A DNA stretch of 64,000 nt. Origin: Helicobacter cappadocius (GTDB taxonomy: Bacteria > Campylobacterota > Campylobacteria > Campylobacterales > Helicobacteraceae). The first letter of the stretch is position 1; the number at the start of each line of letters is the position of its first letter. Made by a program: the position numbers and the translations under genes. The stretch covers positions 1-64,000 of the forward strand of contig NZ_JAUYZK010000010.1 of the NCBI RefSeq assembly GCF_030688855.1, read 5' to 3'. Positions 55,792-64,000 of this stretch are shown piece after piece. The notes beneath the pieces are model-generated. The model was not told where the DNA came from. It saw only the letters and a program-made list of their open reading frames with translations, and did not search any database.

Positions 55792-56730
55792 ATGAATAAG
55801 CTTATTATTGGCTCAAGGGGAAGCGTACTGGCATTGTGGCAGGCTGAATATATTCAAAAAAGACTTCAGGATGAATTGGGAATTTTTAGTGATATTCAGG
55901 TTGTAAAAACAAAAGGAGATAAAATTTTAGATGTTCCCCTGTCCAAAATAGGAGGTAAAGGACTTTTTACAAAAGAACTTGAGGAGCTTTTGCTTGATGG
56001 TGAGATTGATTTGGCTGTGCATTCTCTAAAGGATGTGCCTGTTGATTTTATAGAGGGGTTAGGACTTGCTTGTATTACACAAAGAGAAGACATGAGAGAT
56101 TGTTTTTTAAGTCAAAAATATCCTAGCTTAGAATCTTTACCAAAAAAATCAAAGGTTGGAACAACTTCTCTGAGAAGATCAATGCAGCTAAAGGCTTTCA
56201 GGAGTGATTTGGATACACAGAGTTTGCGTGGCAATGTTCAAACAAGGCTCAAGAGGCTAGATGAAGGAGATTTTGATGCGATTATTTTGGCACAAGCAGG
56301 GGTAAATCGCTTGAAAATTAGCAAAAAACAAATCAAATACATTGTGCCACTATCTGAACAGGTGATGATACCAGCAATGGGGCAGGGTGCCTTAGGGATA
56401 GAAATGAGAGTGAATCATCCAATGTATGAAGAGATAAAAAAACTTTCTGATTATCCCACCAGTGTATGTACTCAAGCAGAAAGAACTTTTGTGAGAATCT
56501 TAGAGGGCGGATGTCAGGTTCCTATTGGTGTAAATGCACAAATTCAAGATAAAAATATTACCATCAGTGCAATTGTAGGACTTCCTGATGGAAGTGAAAT
56601 TCTAAAAAATACAATCCAAGGAGAAGTCCATAAAGTCGAATCTTTGGTGCGGGAATTAGCCGATTATTTTATAGAAAATAATGCAAGAGAATTATTAAAC
56701 AAAGCACAAAATATGGTTTTGGATAGCTAA
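55792..56730 (+). CDS. hemC: Hydroxymethylbilane synthase (porphobilinogen deaminase)
   Basis: The 312-residue enzyme polymerises four porphobilinogens. It has [17 protein letters not shown] at the N-terminus, [11 protein letters not shown] near residue 80, [12 protein letters not shown] near 125 and the dipyrromethane-binding cysteine in [11 protein letters not shown] near 240. Two ATGs abut (55789 and 55792); AAGGG spacing favours the second. Confidence 0.95.
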   Translation: MNKLIIGSRGSVLALWQAEYIQKRLQDELGIFSDIQVVKTKGDKILDVPLSKIGGKGLFTKELEELLLDGEIDLAVHSLKDVPVDFIEGLGLACITQREDMRDCFLSQKYPSLESLPKKSKVGTTSLRRSMQLKAFRSDLDTQSLRGNVQTRLKRLDEGDFDAIILAQAGVNRLKISKKQIKYIVPLSEQVMIPAMGQGALGIEMRVNHPMYEEIKKLSDYPTSVCTQAERTFVRILEGGCQVPIGVNAQIQDKNITISAIVGLPDGSEILKNTIQGEVHKVESLVRELADYFIENNARELLNKAQNMVLDS

Positions 56731-56733
56731 GAA

Positions 56734-57342
56734 GTGCTTTTTGACGGTCTTTATGGGATTAGCGATGAAAAGCTTACTCCTTATGAAAAAATTTTTGATA
56801 TGCTTGAACTTGCTATTTTAGGTGGCGTAAAAATTTTTCAACTCAGAGATAAAAACCATAGCGATGATGAATTGTTTGAGATTTCCAAGAAGCTTTGTGA
56901 ATTTTGTATGCAAAGAGATGTACTGTTTGTGATGAATGATAGGGTTGAACTCGCAATTGCAATCAAATCCCCAGCTTTACATATTGGTGGGGAAGATTGT
57001 GATTTAAAGAAAGCTAGAAAAATGTTTGATGGCAAGATTGGAGTTTCTTGTTATAACTGCTTAGAATCTGCACAAAAAGCACAGAAACAAGGAGCTGATT
57101 ATGTAGCTTTTGGAGCATTTTTTTCTTCAAAGACAAAGCCCAATGCAAGAAAGGCGGATTTAGAAATTTTAGAAAAAGCGAAAAAAAAATTAGATATTCC
57201 TATCTGTGGTATTGGAGGGATTTTACCTGAAAATGTCAATAAGCTAAAAAAGGCAGATATGATAGCCGTAATCGGAGGATTATGGAATGGAGATATACAA
57301 AAAAATGCAGAAATTCTAAAAAGAAAATGGAGAGGGGATTAG
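56734..57342 (+). CDS. thiE: Thiamine phosphate synthase
   Basis: A 202-residue TIM-barrel enzyme that couples the thiazole and pyrimidine halves of thiamine. It has KIFQLRDKNHSDDELFEI near residue 34, FVMNDRVELAIAI near 66, LHIGGEDCDL near 78, FGAFFSSKTKPNA near 128 and GIGGILPENVNKL near 158. A TenI-type thiazole tautomerase is a possible alternative. It begins with GTG three bases after hemC. Confidence 0.87.
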   Translation: MLFDGLYGISDEKLTPYEKIFDMLELAILGGVKIFQLRDKNHSDDELFEISKKLCEFCMQRDVLFVMNDRVELAIAIKSPALHIGGEDCDLKKARKMFDGKIGVSCYNCLESAQKAQKQGADYVAFGAFFSSKTKPNARKADLEILEKAKKKLDIPICGIGGILPENVNKLKKADMIAVIGGLWNGDIQKNAEILKRKWRGD

Positions 57343-57358
57343 CCCTCACCAAATGAAG

Positions 57359-57607
57359 TTATCTTGTTTTTGGATTCGCTTCATTCACTCTGATTGTTCG
57401 ACCCATAAAGTCTGTTTCATTCAAAGAGCTAATAGCTTTTAAAGCTTGATCGTCTTCCATTTCTACAAAACCAAAGCCTTTTGCTCTGTCAGTTTCTCTG
57501 TCGCTGATTAATTTTACAGAAACTACATTGCCATACTTGCTAAAGAGTTCTTTAACATCTTCATTTGTCGCATTATAAGCGAGATTTCCTACATAAATAC
57601 TTTTCAA
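57359..57607 (-). CDS. RNA-recognition-motif RNA-binding protein
   Basis: The 82-residue protein is a single RRM domain with RNP2 SIYVGNLAYNAT at residues 3-14 and RNP1 RAKGFGFVEMED near residue 42. Small RRM proteins of this kind (Rbp) occur in cyanobacteria and Helicobacter and bind RNA; targets here are unknown. The gene has a leader containing a short hairpin (57640-57661) and converges on thiE. Confidence 0.9.
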   Translation of the reverse strand: MKSIYVGNLAYNATNEDVKELFSKYGNVVSVKLISDRETDRAKGFGFVEMEDDQALKAISSLNETDFMGRTIRVNEANPKTR

Positions 57608-57775
57608 TTCAATTCTCCGTTATACTAAAAATTAGAGGTAGACCTCAACGAAACTCGGTCTTTAATGTGTAGGTAGAGAATCAGAGATCTTAGACAAATA
57701 CCAAAAAACTCAAACTTACAAACTAAAGTATGATATGTTAAGCTACTTAACCTTAAAAAAGAATTAAAATTTTGA

Positions 57776-59011
57776 TTATTCGTTCCTTAAGACAGATAAG
57801 GCATCGACTTCAGAAGCTTTTTTAGCTGGATAATATGAAGATGCACATACAATAATTATTGCTCCAATGACGGTGGAAAAGAAATCCATCAAAGATAGGT
57901 CTATAGGAAGTTTGGTTATTCCATAAACGTCTGCAGGTAGAGAAATAATGGGAAATGTAGAAAGGATGTAAAGTCCAAACATTGCCAATACAATTCCAAA
58001 AACAATACCACTTATGCCAATAAAATTTCCTAACCAAAAAAATGTTTTTTTAATTTCTTTGGAACTTGCCCCTAAACTCAATAGCAATGCAATTTCTTTG
58101 CGTCGATTCATTACCACCATCAAAAGAGAACTGATAATATTTAAAGAAGCCATTAAAATAATCAACATCAGCACAATGAATAAAACCCTTTTTTCTAGTG
58201 CCATCGCAGAGAAAAAATTACCATTTTGTTGCCACCATCCTTCTATGCCTATTCCATAATTTTTGGTATTCAAGAGAAATTCTTTGATCTTAACGATATC
58301 TTCCATTGGATGTTTGGAGTAGATATGAATTCCATCATAAACCCCAGCAGGAAGATTTTTTATTGCAGCAATTGCAGAAATATTTGCATACAGATAGCTT
58401 GTATCATAAGCCTTTAGGCCTGAATTGAAAAAGCCTTTTATGTTAAATCTCTTCATTGTAGGAGAGAGTGTAAGTCCAGTAGGTTCGAGTTTTGTAAAAA
58501 ATAGACTGATTTTAGAACCTTTTTCTACCATTAGAGTTTCTTTGAGTCCTTCGCCTATAATCAAAGAAAATTTATCTTGATAAAAATCTGAAATTTTTAT
58601 ACCCTCAAGAGCTTTTGCCAATATTTCATTAATTTTTGCCTCTTTTTGAATATCCACACCAAAGACAATTCCTGCAGACATAATCCCATTATCTCTAGCT
58701 ACAGATTCAACTCTAAGATAGGGGCTGAAGATAAGATCGGGAAATTTTTCTTCCAATTGGTCTAATACATCTTCGGAAATTCCTCGAGAGGTTGTAGCAA
58801 ATAAGGTGAGGGGATAATTCATCACAAAGAGTTTTTTTTCAAATTCCTTGCTCATTCCATTCATTATCGCCATTGCTACGATTAAAACCATTACACCTAC
58901 ACCTACGCCCAAGAATGCAAGAATAGCTGTTATAGATATAAAAGGTTGGGTTTTGTCAAAACGCAAATAACGTTTTAGCAAAAATCTTATCAATGTTGTT
59001 TTACTTGGCAT
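57776..59011 (-). CDS. LolC/LolE-like ABC transporter permease
   Basis: The 411-residue protein has one N-terminal helix ([26 protein letters not shown]), a large periplasmic domain (about residues 50-260) and three C-terminal helices of the FtsX/MacB type ([25 protein letters not shown], then [23 protein letters not shown]). It probably helps release lipoproteins to LolA, whose gene lies on the other side of secA. It overlaps the secA end by 11 bases. A separate ATPase partner (LolD) is not in the window. Confidence 0.86.
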   Translation of the reverse strand: MPSKTTLIRFLLKRYLRFDKTQPFISITAILAFLGVGVGVMVLIVAMAIMNGMSKEFEKKLFVMNYPLTLFATTSRGISEDVLDQLEEKFPDLIFSPYLRVESVARDNGIMSAGIVFGVDIQKEAKINEILAKALEGIKISDFYQDKFSLIIGEGLKETLMVEKGSKISLFFTKLEPTGLTLSPTMKRFNIKGFFNSGLKAYDTSYLYANISAIAAIKNLPAGVYDGIHIYSKHPMEDIVKIKEFLLNTKNYGIGIEGWWQQNGNFFSAMALEKRVLFIVLMLIILMASLNIISSLLMVVMNRRKEIALLLSLGASSKEIKKTFFWLGNFIGISGIVFGIVLAMFGLYILSTFPIISLPADVYGITKLPIDLSLMDFFSTVIGAIIIVCASSYYPAKKASEVDALSVLRNE

Positions 59012-61571
59012 TTTGTGCTAATAACCCCTTTTTGGGACCACTTTTTCCGTGACATTGTTTATATTTTTTACCACTGCCACAAGGACAACTCTCATTTCGA
59101 GATATTTTTTTTGGATTTATATCAAGCTCTATGTCTTCAAGATTGTAATTCAAGTCCGCTTGAGATTGCTCAAGTTCTTCAATGATCTTATGGGCACCAT
59201 CTTGGGTTTGCTGTAAGTCTTCAGAGGCGAATTGTATGATATGGAGAGTTTTAATAGCTTCGACCTTAATAGACTGAATTAGCTCTAAAAATAGATTGTA
59301 GCTTTCTTTTTTGTATTCAACAAGAGGATCTTTTTGATTGTAGCCTCTCAGACCTATGCCTGTTTTTAGGTTATCCATTGTATAAAGATGCTCTCTCCAG
59401 TTATTATCTAATACTTGTAGATAAATAATCCTCTCTATTTCATTTTTTTGATCGTATCCTAGTGAAAGCATTTTATCTTCATATTCTTTGATAAGTTTTT
59501 TCAAGATGTGATGATAGATTTCATCATGATTGAGTGTTTCTATTTCGCTTTTTGATATATCTGTTCCAAAATCCTCTTTTATAATTGCCCTTATACCCTC
59601 TATATCTGTGCTATCTCCTTCAAAAGTTTGAGTTTTTTGAAGGCATTGCATAAGTGCATATTGGCGATTTTCCTCAATACGTGTATTCATGTTGTATTGG
59701 GTATCTAAGAGTTCATTTCTAAATTTATAAACCGTTTTTCTTTGTTCATTAGCAACATCATCGTACTCCAAAAGGTGTTTTCTGGATTCAAAATGTAAAT
59801 TTTCCACCTTTTTTTGAGCACCTTCTACCGATCTAGTGACAAGCCCTGATTCGATATGTTCGCCGTTTTTTAATCCTAATCTCTCCATGATTCCTTTGAT
59901 TTTATCGCTACCAAATATTCTAAGAAGAGGATCTTCCAAGCTCAAATAAAATTGACTTGTGCCTGGATCGCCTTGTCTTCCACTTCTTCCTCTTAATTGG
60001 TTGTCAATTCTACGGCTCTCATGTCTTTCTGTCCCAATGATATACAATCCCCCTAATTGCTTGATTTCTTCTTCAAGTTTTATATCCACACCTCTTCCAG
60101 CCATATTTGTAGCTATGGTCACCGCTCCTTTTTTTCCAGCATCTTTGATGATTTCAGCTTCTCTTGTGTGTTGTTTTGCATTCAAAACGGTATGAGGAAT
60201 ACGTTCTTTTTGTAAAAGTGCGTGCAAAACTTCACTTTTCTCAATACTTGCAGTACCTACCAAAACAGGCTGACCTTTTGAATGAAGCTCTTTGATTTTT
60301 TTAATAACAGCTTCAAATTTTTCTTGCTCACTTTTATAGATAAGATCATTAAGATCTTTTCTTTTGATAGGAACATTGGTGGGGATAGAAACAACTTCTA
60401 GGTTATAAATTTGAAGAAATTCACTCGCTTCTGTTTGCGCTGTTCCTGTCATTCCTGAGAGTTTTTCATAGAGTCTAAAATAATTTTGAAATGTAATATC
60501 AGCTAAAGTTTGACTTTCTTCTTTTATCTTCACTTTTTCTTTAGCTTCTAGGGCTTGATGGAGACCTTCGCTAAATCTACGTCCCTCACTCAAACGTCCT
60601 GTAAATTCATCTACAATAATGACTTCATCTTCTGCAACAACATAGTCTTTGTCTTTAGAAAATAAATGATTTGCTTTTAGAGCTTGATCCAAGTGATGTG
60701 ATAGTGCAGCATTTTCAATACTATATAGATTTTCAATCCCAAAAAGTTCTTCAGCTTTTTTGATACCTTTTTCATTGATAAGAATCACGCGATTTTTTTC
60801 ATCAATGGTAAAATCTTCCTCGACCTTGAGTTTTTTTGCAACCTGATCGGCATTTTCATAATTTTCCATTTTACGATTAACCGGACCTGATATAATAAGC
60901 GGGGTTCTCGCCTCATCTATCAATATAGAATCCACTTCATCGATAATGGCAAAAAAATGCCCTTTTTGGACTTTTTGATCAAGAGAATATTTCATATTAT
61001 CGCGTAGATAATCAAAGCCAAATTCATTATTTGTTCCATACACAATATCATTTGAATATACTTCAAGTCTTTGATTATCGTCTTTTACCTCAGCGGTAAT
61101 AACCCCTATGCTATAACCTAGAAAATTATATAAAGGCTCCATTTCGTTTGCATCTCGATTGGCTAGATAATCATTTACTGTAACTACATGAACACTTTTT
61201 CCACTCATCGCATTCAATGCAACAGCCAAAGTTGCTACAAGGGTTTTTCCTTCCCCAGTCTTCATTTCTGCGATTTTGCCATCATTTAAGACCATTCCCC
61301 CAATAAGCTGGACATCAAAATGTCTCATATTGAGTATTCTTTTGGAAGCTTCTCTAGTGATAGCAAAACTATCTTCTAGTACATCATCAAGAGTTTTTTT
61401 TCCTTCCTGAAGTAAATTTTTGAGATTATTAAACTCATTTTGCAAAACTTCATCGCTCATGGCTTGGTATTTTGGCTCTAGTGCATTGATTGATTGAACA
61501 CGTTTTTGGTATTTTTTGATGAGCTTATCGTTTCTAGTTCCTATGATTTTTCCTACGAGTGTTTGTATCAT
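59001..61571 (-). CDS. secA: Preprotein translocase ATPase SecA
   Basis: This 856-residue motor drives proteins through SecYEG. It has Walker [19 protein letters not shown] near residue 103, the DEAD-type box [21 protein letters not shown] near 207, helicase motif GRGVDIKL and [18 protein letters not shown] near 520, and the C-terminal zinc motif [14 protein letters not shown]. The order lolA-secA-permease matches H. pylori HP0785 to HP0787. Confidence 0.98.
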   Translation of the reverse strand: MIQTLVGKIIGTRNDKLIKKYQKRVQSINALEPKYQAMSDEVLQNEFNNLKNLLQEGKKTLDDVLEDSFAITREASKRILNMRHFDVQLIGGMVLNDGKIAEMKTGEGKTLVATLAVALNAMSGKSVHVVTVNDYLANRDANEMEPLYNFLGYSIGVITAEVKDDNQRLEVYSNDIVYGTNNEFGFDYLRDNMKYSLDQKVQKGHFFAIIDEVDSILIDEARTPLIISGPVNRKMENYENADQVAKKLKVEEDFTIDEKNRVILINEKGIKKAEELFGIENLYSIENAALSHHLDQALKANHLFSKDKDYVVAEDEVIIVDEFTGRLSEGRRFSEGLHQALEAKEKVKIKEESQTLADITFQNYFRLYEKLSGMTGTAQTEASEFLQIYNLEVVSIPTNVPIKRKDLNDLIYKSEQEKFEAVIKKIKELHSKGQPVLVGTASIEKSEVLHALLQKERIPHTVLNAKQHTREAEIIKDAGKKGAVTIATNMAGRGVDIKLEEEIKQLGGLYIIGTERHESRRIDNQLRGRSGRQGDPGTSQFYLSLEDPLLRIFGSDKIKGIMERLGLKNGEHIESGLVTRSVEGAQKKVENLHFESRKHLLEYDDVANEQRKTVYKFRNELLDTQYNMNTRIEENRQYALMQCLQKTQTFEGDSTDIEGIRAIIKEDFGTDISKSEIETLNHDEIYHHILKKLIKEYEDKMLSLGYDQKNEIERIIYLQVLDNNWREHLYTMDNLKTGIGLRGYNQKDPLVEYKKESYNLFLELIQSIKVEAIKTLHIIQFASEDLQQTQDGAHKIIEELEQSQADLNYNLEDIELDINPKKISRNESCPCGSGKKYKQCHGKSGPKKGLLAQNAK

Positions 61572-61660
61572 TGAGTAACCTTGTATTTTTTTGAATAATT
61601 TTATTTTAACACAGTTAGGGTAAAATTGCTTTAAAATAGATGCTACTACTAGGAATATAG

Positions 61661-62185
61661 ATGTATTTTATTAGAATATTTTTTGTGTTTTGTGTGTTGT
61701 GTGTGAGTATGTATGGTTTGAGTGAGGATATAAAGACTTTTCGTGCTGATTTTATTCAAAATGTTCATAGTGATAATGCCGCAGAAGTGTCATATAGTGG
61801 ATATATTGAAGCAAAATCTCCTAATCTTGCAAAATGGACATACAACAAGCCGTTAAAAAAAGAAATATATATCGATGGGCAAGATGTGGTTGTCTATGAG
61901 CCTAATCTTCTTCAAGCCACTATAACTCACTTGAAAGAAAACACTGATTTTATTTCTATATTAAAAAAAGCAGTACTATCAAAAGATGGAAAATATCGAT
62001 CTAAAATAGGAAATACCTCATATGAACTTACTTTTAAAGACCAGAAGCCTTATTTGCTTGACTTTGTAGATGAGTTTGGCAATGCTATCAATATAAAATT
62101 TAGTAATGTTGTTATTAATTCTGTCATAGATAAGAAAGATTTTGTTTTTATTCCCGGTCCTGATATTGATATTATTCATCAGTGA
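61661..62185 (+). CDS. lolA: Periplasmic lipoprotein carrier protein LolA
   Basis: The 174-residue protein has a signal peptide ([20 protein letters not shown]). The LolA pattern follows: [57 protein letters not shown]. LolA shuttles lipoproteins from the inner membrane release complex to the outer membrane. It is divergent from secA across a 90-base gap. Confidence 0.93.
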   Translation: MYFIRIFFVFCVLCVSMYGLSEDIKTFRADFIQNVHSDNAAEVSYSGYIEAKSPNLAKWTYNKPLKKEIYIDGQDVVVYEPNLLQATITHLKENTDFISILKKAVLSKDGKYRSKIGNTSYELTFKDQKPYLLDFVDEFGNAINIKFSNVVINSVIDKKDFVFIPGPDIDIIHQ

Positions 62186-62319
62186 TGTTTTTAGCTATCA
62201 AGATCATCAGCTTTTACATCATCAAAGTCTCTAATGGCTTTAATTCTATAGAAGGTTTACCATCTATATCAATCCTTTTATGACAACCTTTTATTTTTAG
62301 GGCAAACCTATTTTTTGGT

Positions 62320-62325
62320 TACAAT
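62320..62325 (+). promoter_or_regulatory. -10 box for the restriction-methylation gene
   Basis: A TACAAT lies 32 bases before the ATG at 62358. The 172-base gap after lolA also holds a short protein-like stretch on the minus strand in two frames, too weak to call a gene. Confidence 0.4.
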
Positions 62326-62357
62326 ACAAAAAAAATAGATGAAGGAAATTAAGCGGA

Positions 62358-64000
62358 ATGCAAAATATGAAACTTGGTCTTAATTTAATACCAATAAAAG
62401 ATTTTTTGGGGATTTTTAGTCCATATTATCTTAAAGCCAACAACAGCATTAGACAAGCAGACATTGATGAATTTAAGAAATCTGTTGCAAAATATCTTAA
62501 GGAGGTTGAAGAGAAAAGTCTTAGCAAACAAAGCGAAAAAACAATAGCTAACACAGCATTACAAGCATTGTTTGAATCTGCAGGATTTAAAGCTGAACCA
62601 AAAGATCAAGAAGGCAATAGCGGTATTGATATGGCAATTTTTGATGAAAATAAGCAAGTAGCAGTCATTATTGAAGCTAAAAAATCTATAAATAAAAAGG
62701 AAATGATAAGCAAAGAAGATGTAAATAAAAAAGCTTTTGCTGAAGCAATTTTATATTATTTAAGAGAAAGAGATAAATTGAATTTATCTATAAAATTTAT
62801 CATCATTACAGATTTTTACCAATTTTTTATTTTTAGTGCTAAGATTTTTGAGATTTTTAATAAGAAAAATAATAAAATCAAAACTCTTTATGATAATTGG
62901 AAAGATAATAACTCATCAATGTTTGATGGGAATACAAAAGAGTTTTATGACGAAATTCAAAAAATTATCAATGATTCTAGTTTTTTGGATTCTTTGCCTC
63001 AAAATAAAATATTTGACAATAAAATCAATGCAGGGTTTTTTGTTTTAGAGAAAGAAAAATCAGAGGACGAATGGTTTTATCTATATAAATTTTTTCATGT
63101 AAATTTTCTGCTTAATAAGTTCAATCCTAATGATGCTAATGTTTTGAATAAGAGTTTCTATAGTGAACTTCTTTATATAATTGGACTTTGTGAAAAAAAA
63201 GAAGGTAAACAAAACATAATTTTGCCTTCTAAAGAAACTTTGGAAGGCAAGGGAACTCTTTATCACAATATCTTATCAAATATTCCAAGCAATGATAAGA
63301 GAAAAAATGAAATTTTTGAACCTGCTTTAGAAATTTTAATTATTTGGCTAAATCGAATTTTATTTTTAAAACTTTTAGAAATAAGTCTGTCGAACTATAA
63401 CCCTTCTAAAAATCTAAAATTTTTAAATAAAGACAAAATACAAGATTTTAAAATGTTTAATAATTTATTTTTTGAAGTATTAGCAAAAAAACAAAAAGAG
63501 AGAGATAAGGAAATTGCAAAGAATTTTAATTATTTACCTTATTTGAATTCAAGTCTTTTTACAAAAAGCCAAAAAGAAAAAATCGAAATTTCTGAGCTAA
63601 ATAACCTTAAGTTAGAATATTTCAAGAACACACAAATTAAAAACAAGGAAGGAAACGCCCAAAAAGGAGAAGCTGAATGGCTAGATTATCTATTTGAGTT
63701 TTTAGAAGCTTTTGATTTTGGAGAAATTGACGAAAATAAAAAGCAAAAAGAATTTCATGTTTCTAAAAATGAGAAAATACTAATTAATTCAAGTGTTTTA
63801 GGATTGGTATTTGAAAAACTTAATGGATATAAAGAGGGGAGTTTTTATACTCCAAGTTTTATCACTAGCTATATCTGTAAAAAAAGTTTAGAGCAAATTG
63901 TGGTGGAAAAATTTAGAATTTTTCATGATAATTTTAAGGATTGTAAAAAAATAGAAGATGTTAGTGATGTTATATGGACTAATTTTGTGGGCAAACAAGA
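62358..64000 (+). CDS. Type IIG-like fused restriction endonuclease and methyltransferase, N-terminal part
   Basis: The frame is open for 547 codons from ATG 62358 and continues past the window, so only the N-terminal part is seen. AAGGAAA lies 12 bases upstream. Near residues 88-106 the sequence GIDMAIFDENKQVAVIIEAKK supplies the D and ExK residues of a PD-(D/E)xK nuclease. At about residue 494, EKLNGYKEGSFYTPSFITSYI is the usual entry to an N6-adenine methyltransferase domain. Nuclease followed by methylase in one chain is the type IIG layout. No homopolymer tract of G or C is seen in this part. Confidence 0.75.
   Translation, partial: MQNMKLGLNLIPIKDFLGIFSPYYLKANNSIRQADIDEFKKSVAKYLKEVEEKSLSKQSEKTIANTALQALFESAGFKAEPKDQEGNSGIDMAIFDENKQVAVIIEAKKSINKKEMISKEDVNKKAFAEAILYYLRERDKLNLSIKFIIITDFYQFFIFSAKIFEIFNKKNNKIKTLYDNWKDNNSSMFDGNTKEFYDEIQKIINDSSFLDSLPQNKIFDNKINAGFFVLEKEKSEDEWFYLYKFFHVNFLLNKFNPNDANVLNKSFYSELLYIIGLCEKKEGKQNIILPSKETLEGKGTLYHNILSNIPSNDKRKNEIFEPALEILIIWLNRILFLKLLEISLSNYNPSKNLKFLNKDKIQDFKMFNNLFFEVLAKKQKERDKEIAKNFNYLPYLNSSLFTKSQKEKIEISELNNLKLEYFKNTQIKNKEGNAQKGEAEWLDYLFEFLEAFDFGEIDENKKQKEFHVSKNEKILINSSVLGLVFEKLNGYKEGSFYTPSFITSYICKKSLEQIVVEKFRIFHDNFKDCKKIEDVSDVIWTNFVGKQ

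Overview
The window reads as AT-rich chromosome of a non-pylori Helicobacter (Campylobacterota). The reasons are family content and gene order. Blocks match what I remember of H. pylori 26695: purD-RDD-lptD-phosphoribosyltransferase-pnp-atpE (HP1218 to HP1212), DUF2018-HP0241-like-polyprenyl synthase-hemA-proS-hemC (HP0242 to HP0237), DHH-flhA-rpsO-waaL (HP1042 to HP1039), nrdB-pcm-lptF-truA (HP0364 to HP0361), lolA-secA-LolC/E-like permease (HP0785 to HP0787) and ribA with the molybdopterin genes (HP0802 to HP0798). A histidinol dehydrogenase, a GMC-type gluconate dehydrogenase and pyruvate:quinone oxidoreductase argue against H. pylori itself. Many genes start with TTG or GTG, and recognisable promoters are mostly TATAAT-type -10 boxes in AT-rich DNA.

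Layout. 0.2-9.6 kb holds metabolism and transport: a TauE/SafE permease, class II DAHP synthase, CstA with YbdD, a Tat-exported two-subunit GMC dehydrogenase and PoxB. 9.7-15.5 kb is an accessory glycan locus. It contains a UbiA-type polyprenyl-phosphate phosphoribosyltransferase, a frameshifted small membrane gene, a GT87-like membrane glycosyltransferase switched off by a C12 tract, a second large GT-C-like membrane protein, an SMR/ArnE-like carrier, an SDR epimerase and an HAD phosphatase. Together these look like a route that makes a polyprenyl-phosphate pentose, carries it across the inner membrane and transfers it outside. 15.6-18.5 kb has asd and three small genes. 18.6-22.6 kb is a ribA-moeA-moaD-moaE-mobB-mog-moaC cofactor operon, followed by purN and a cation/proton antiporter.

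24.6-27.9 kb carries an isolated Type I specificity subunit with a G11 tract, a lipoprotein, a small acidic protein and a DHH phosphoesterase. flhA and rpsO are divergent. 30.5-36.6 kb is a lipopolysaccharide region: O-antigen ligase, GT10 fucosyltransferase, GT90, two tandem GT25 genes in a 740-bp repeat, and a GT9 heptosyltransferase next to tRNA-Leu(UAG). 37-48.7 kb is conserved housekeeping and envelope assembly (nrdB, pcm, A24 peptidase, lptF, truA, 6S RNA, purD, lptD, pnp, atpE). Two tRNA-Leu genes follow, then a 412-bp gap with a G9 tract in a tiny ORF with a good ribosome binding site. 49.3-57.3 kb is a tight hisD-to-thiE run with haem and isoprenoid synthesis. The end holds an RRM protein, a LolC/E-like permease, secA, lolA and the first 547 codons of a fused restriction-methylation enzyme that runs off the window.

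The strongest non-routine signals are three separate G/C homopolymer tracts (glycan transferase, DNA specificity subunit, tiny membrane ORF), the polyprenyl-phosphate pentose locus, the duplicated GT25 genes, and a structured RNA upstream of purD that I read as 6S RNA. Everything is read by eye; no similarity search was run.
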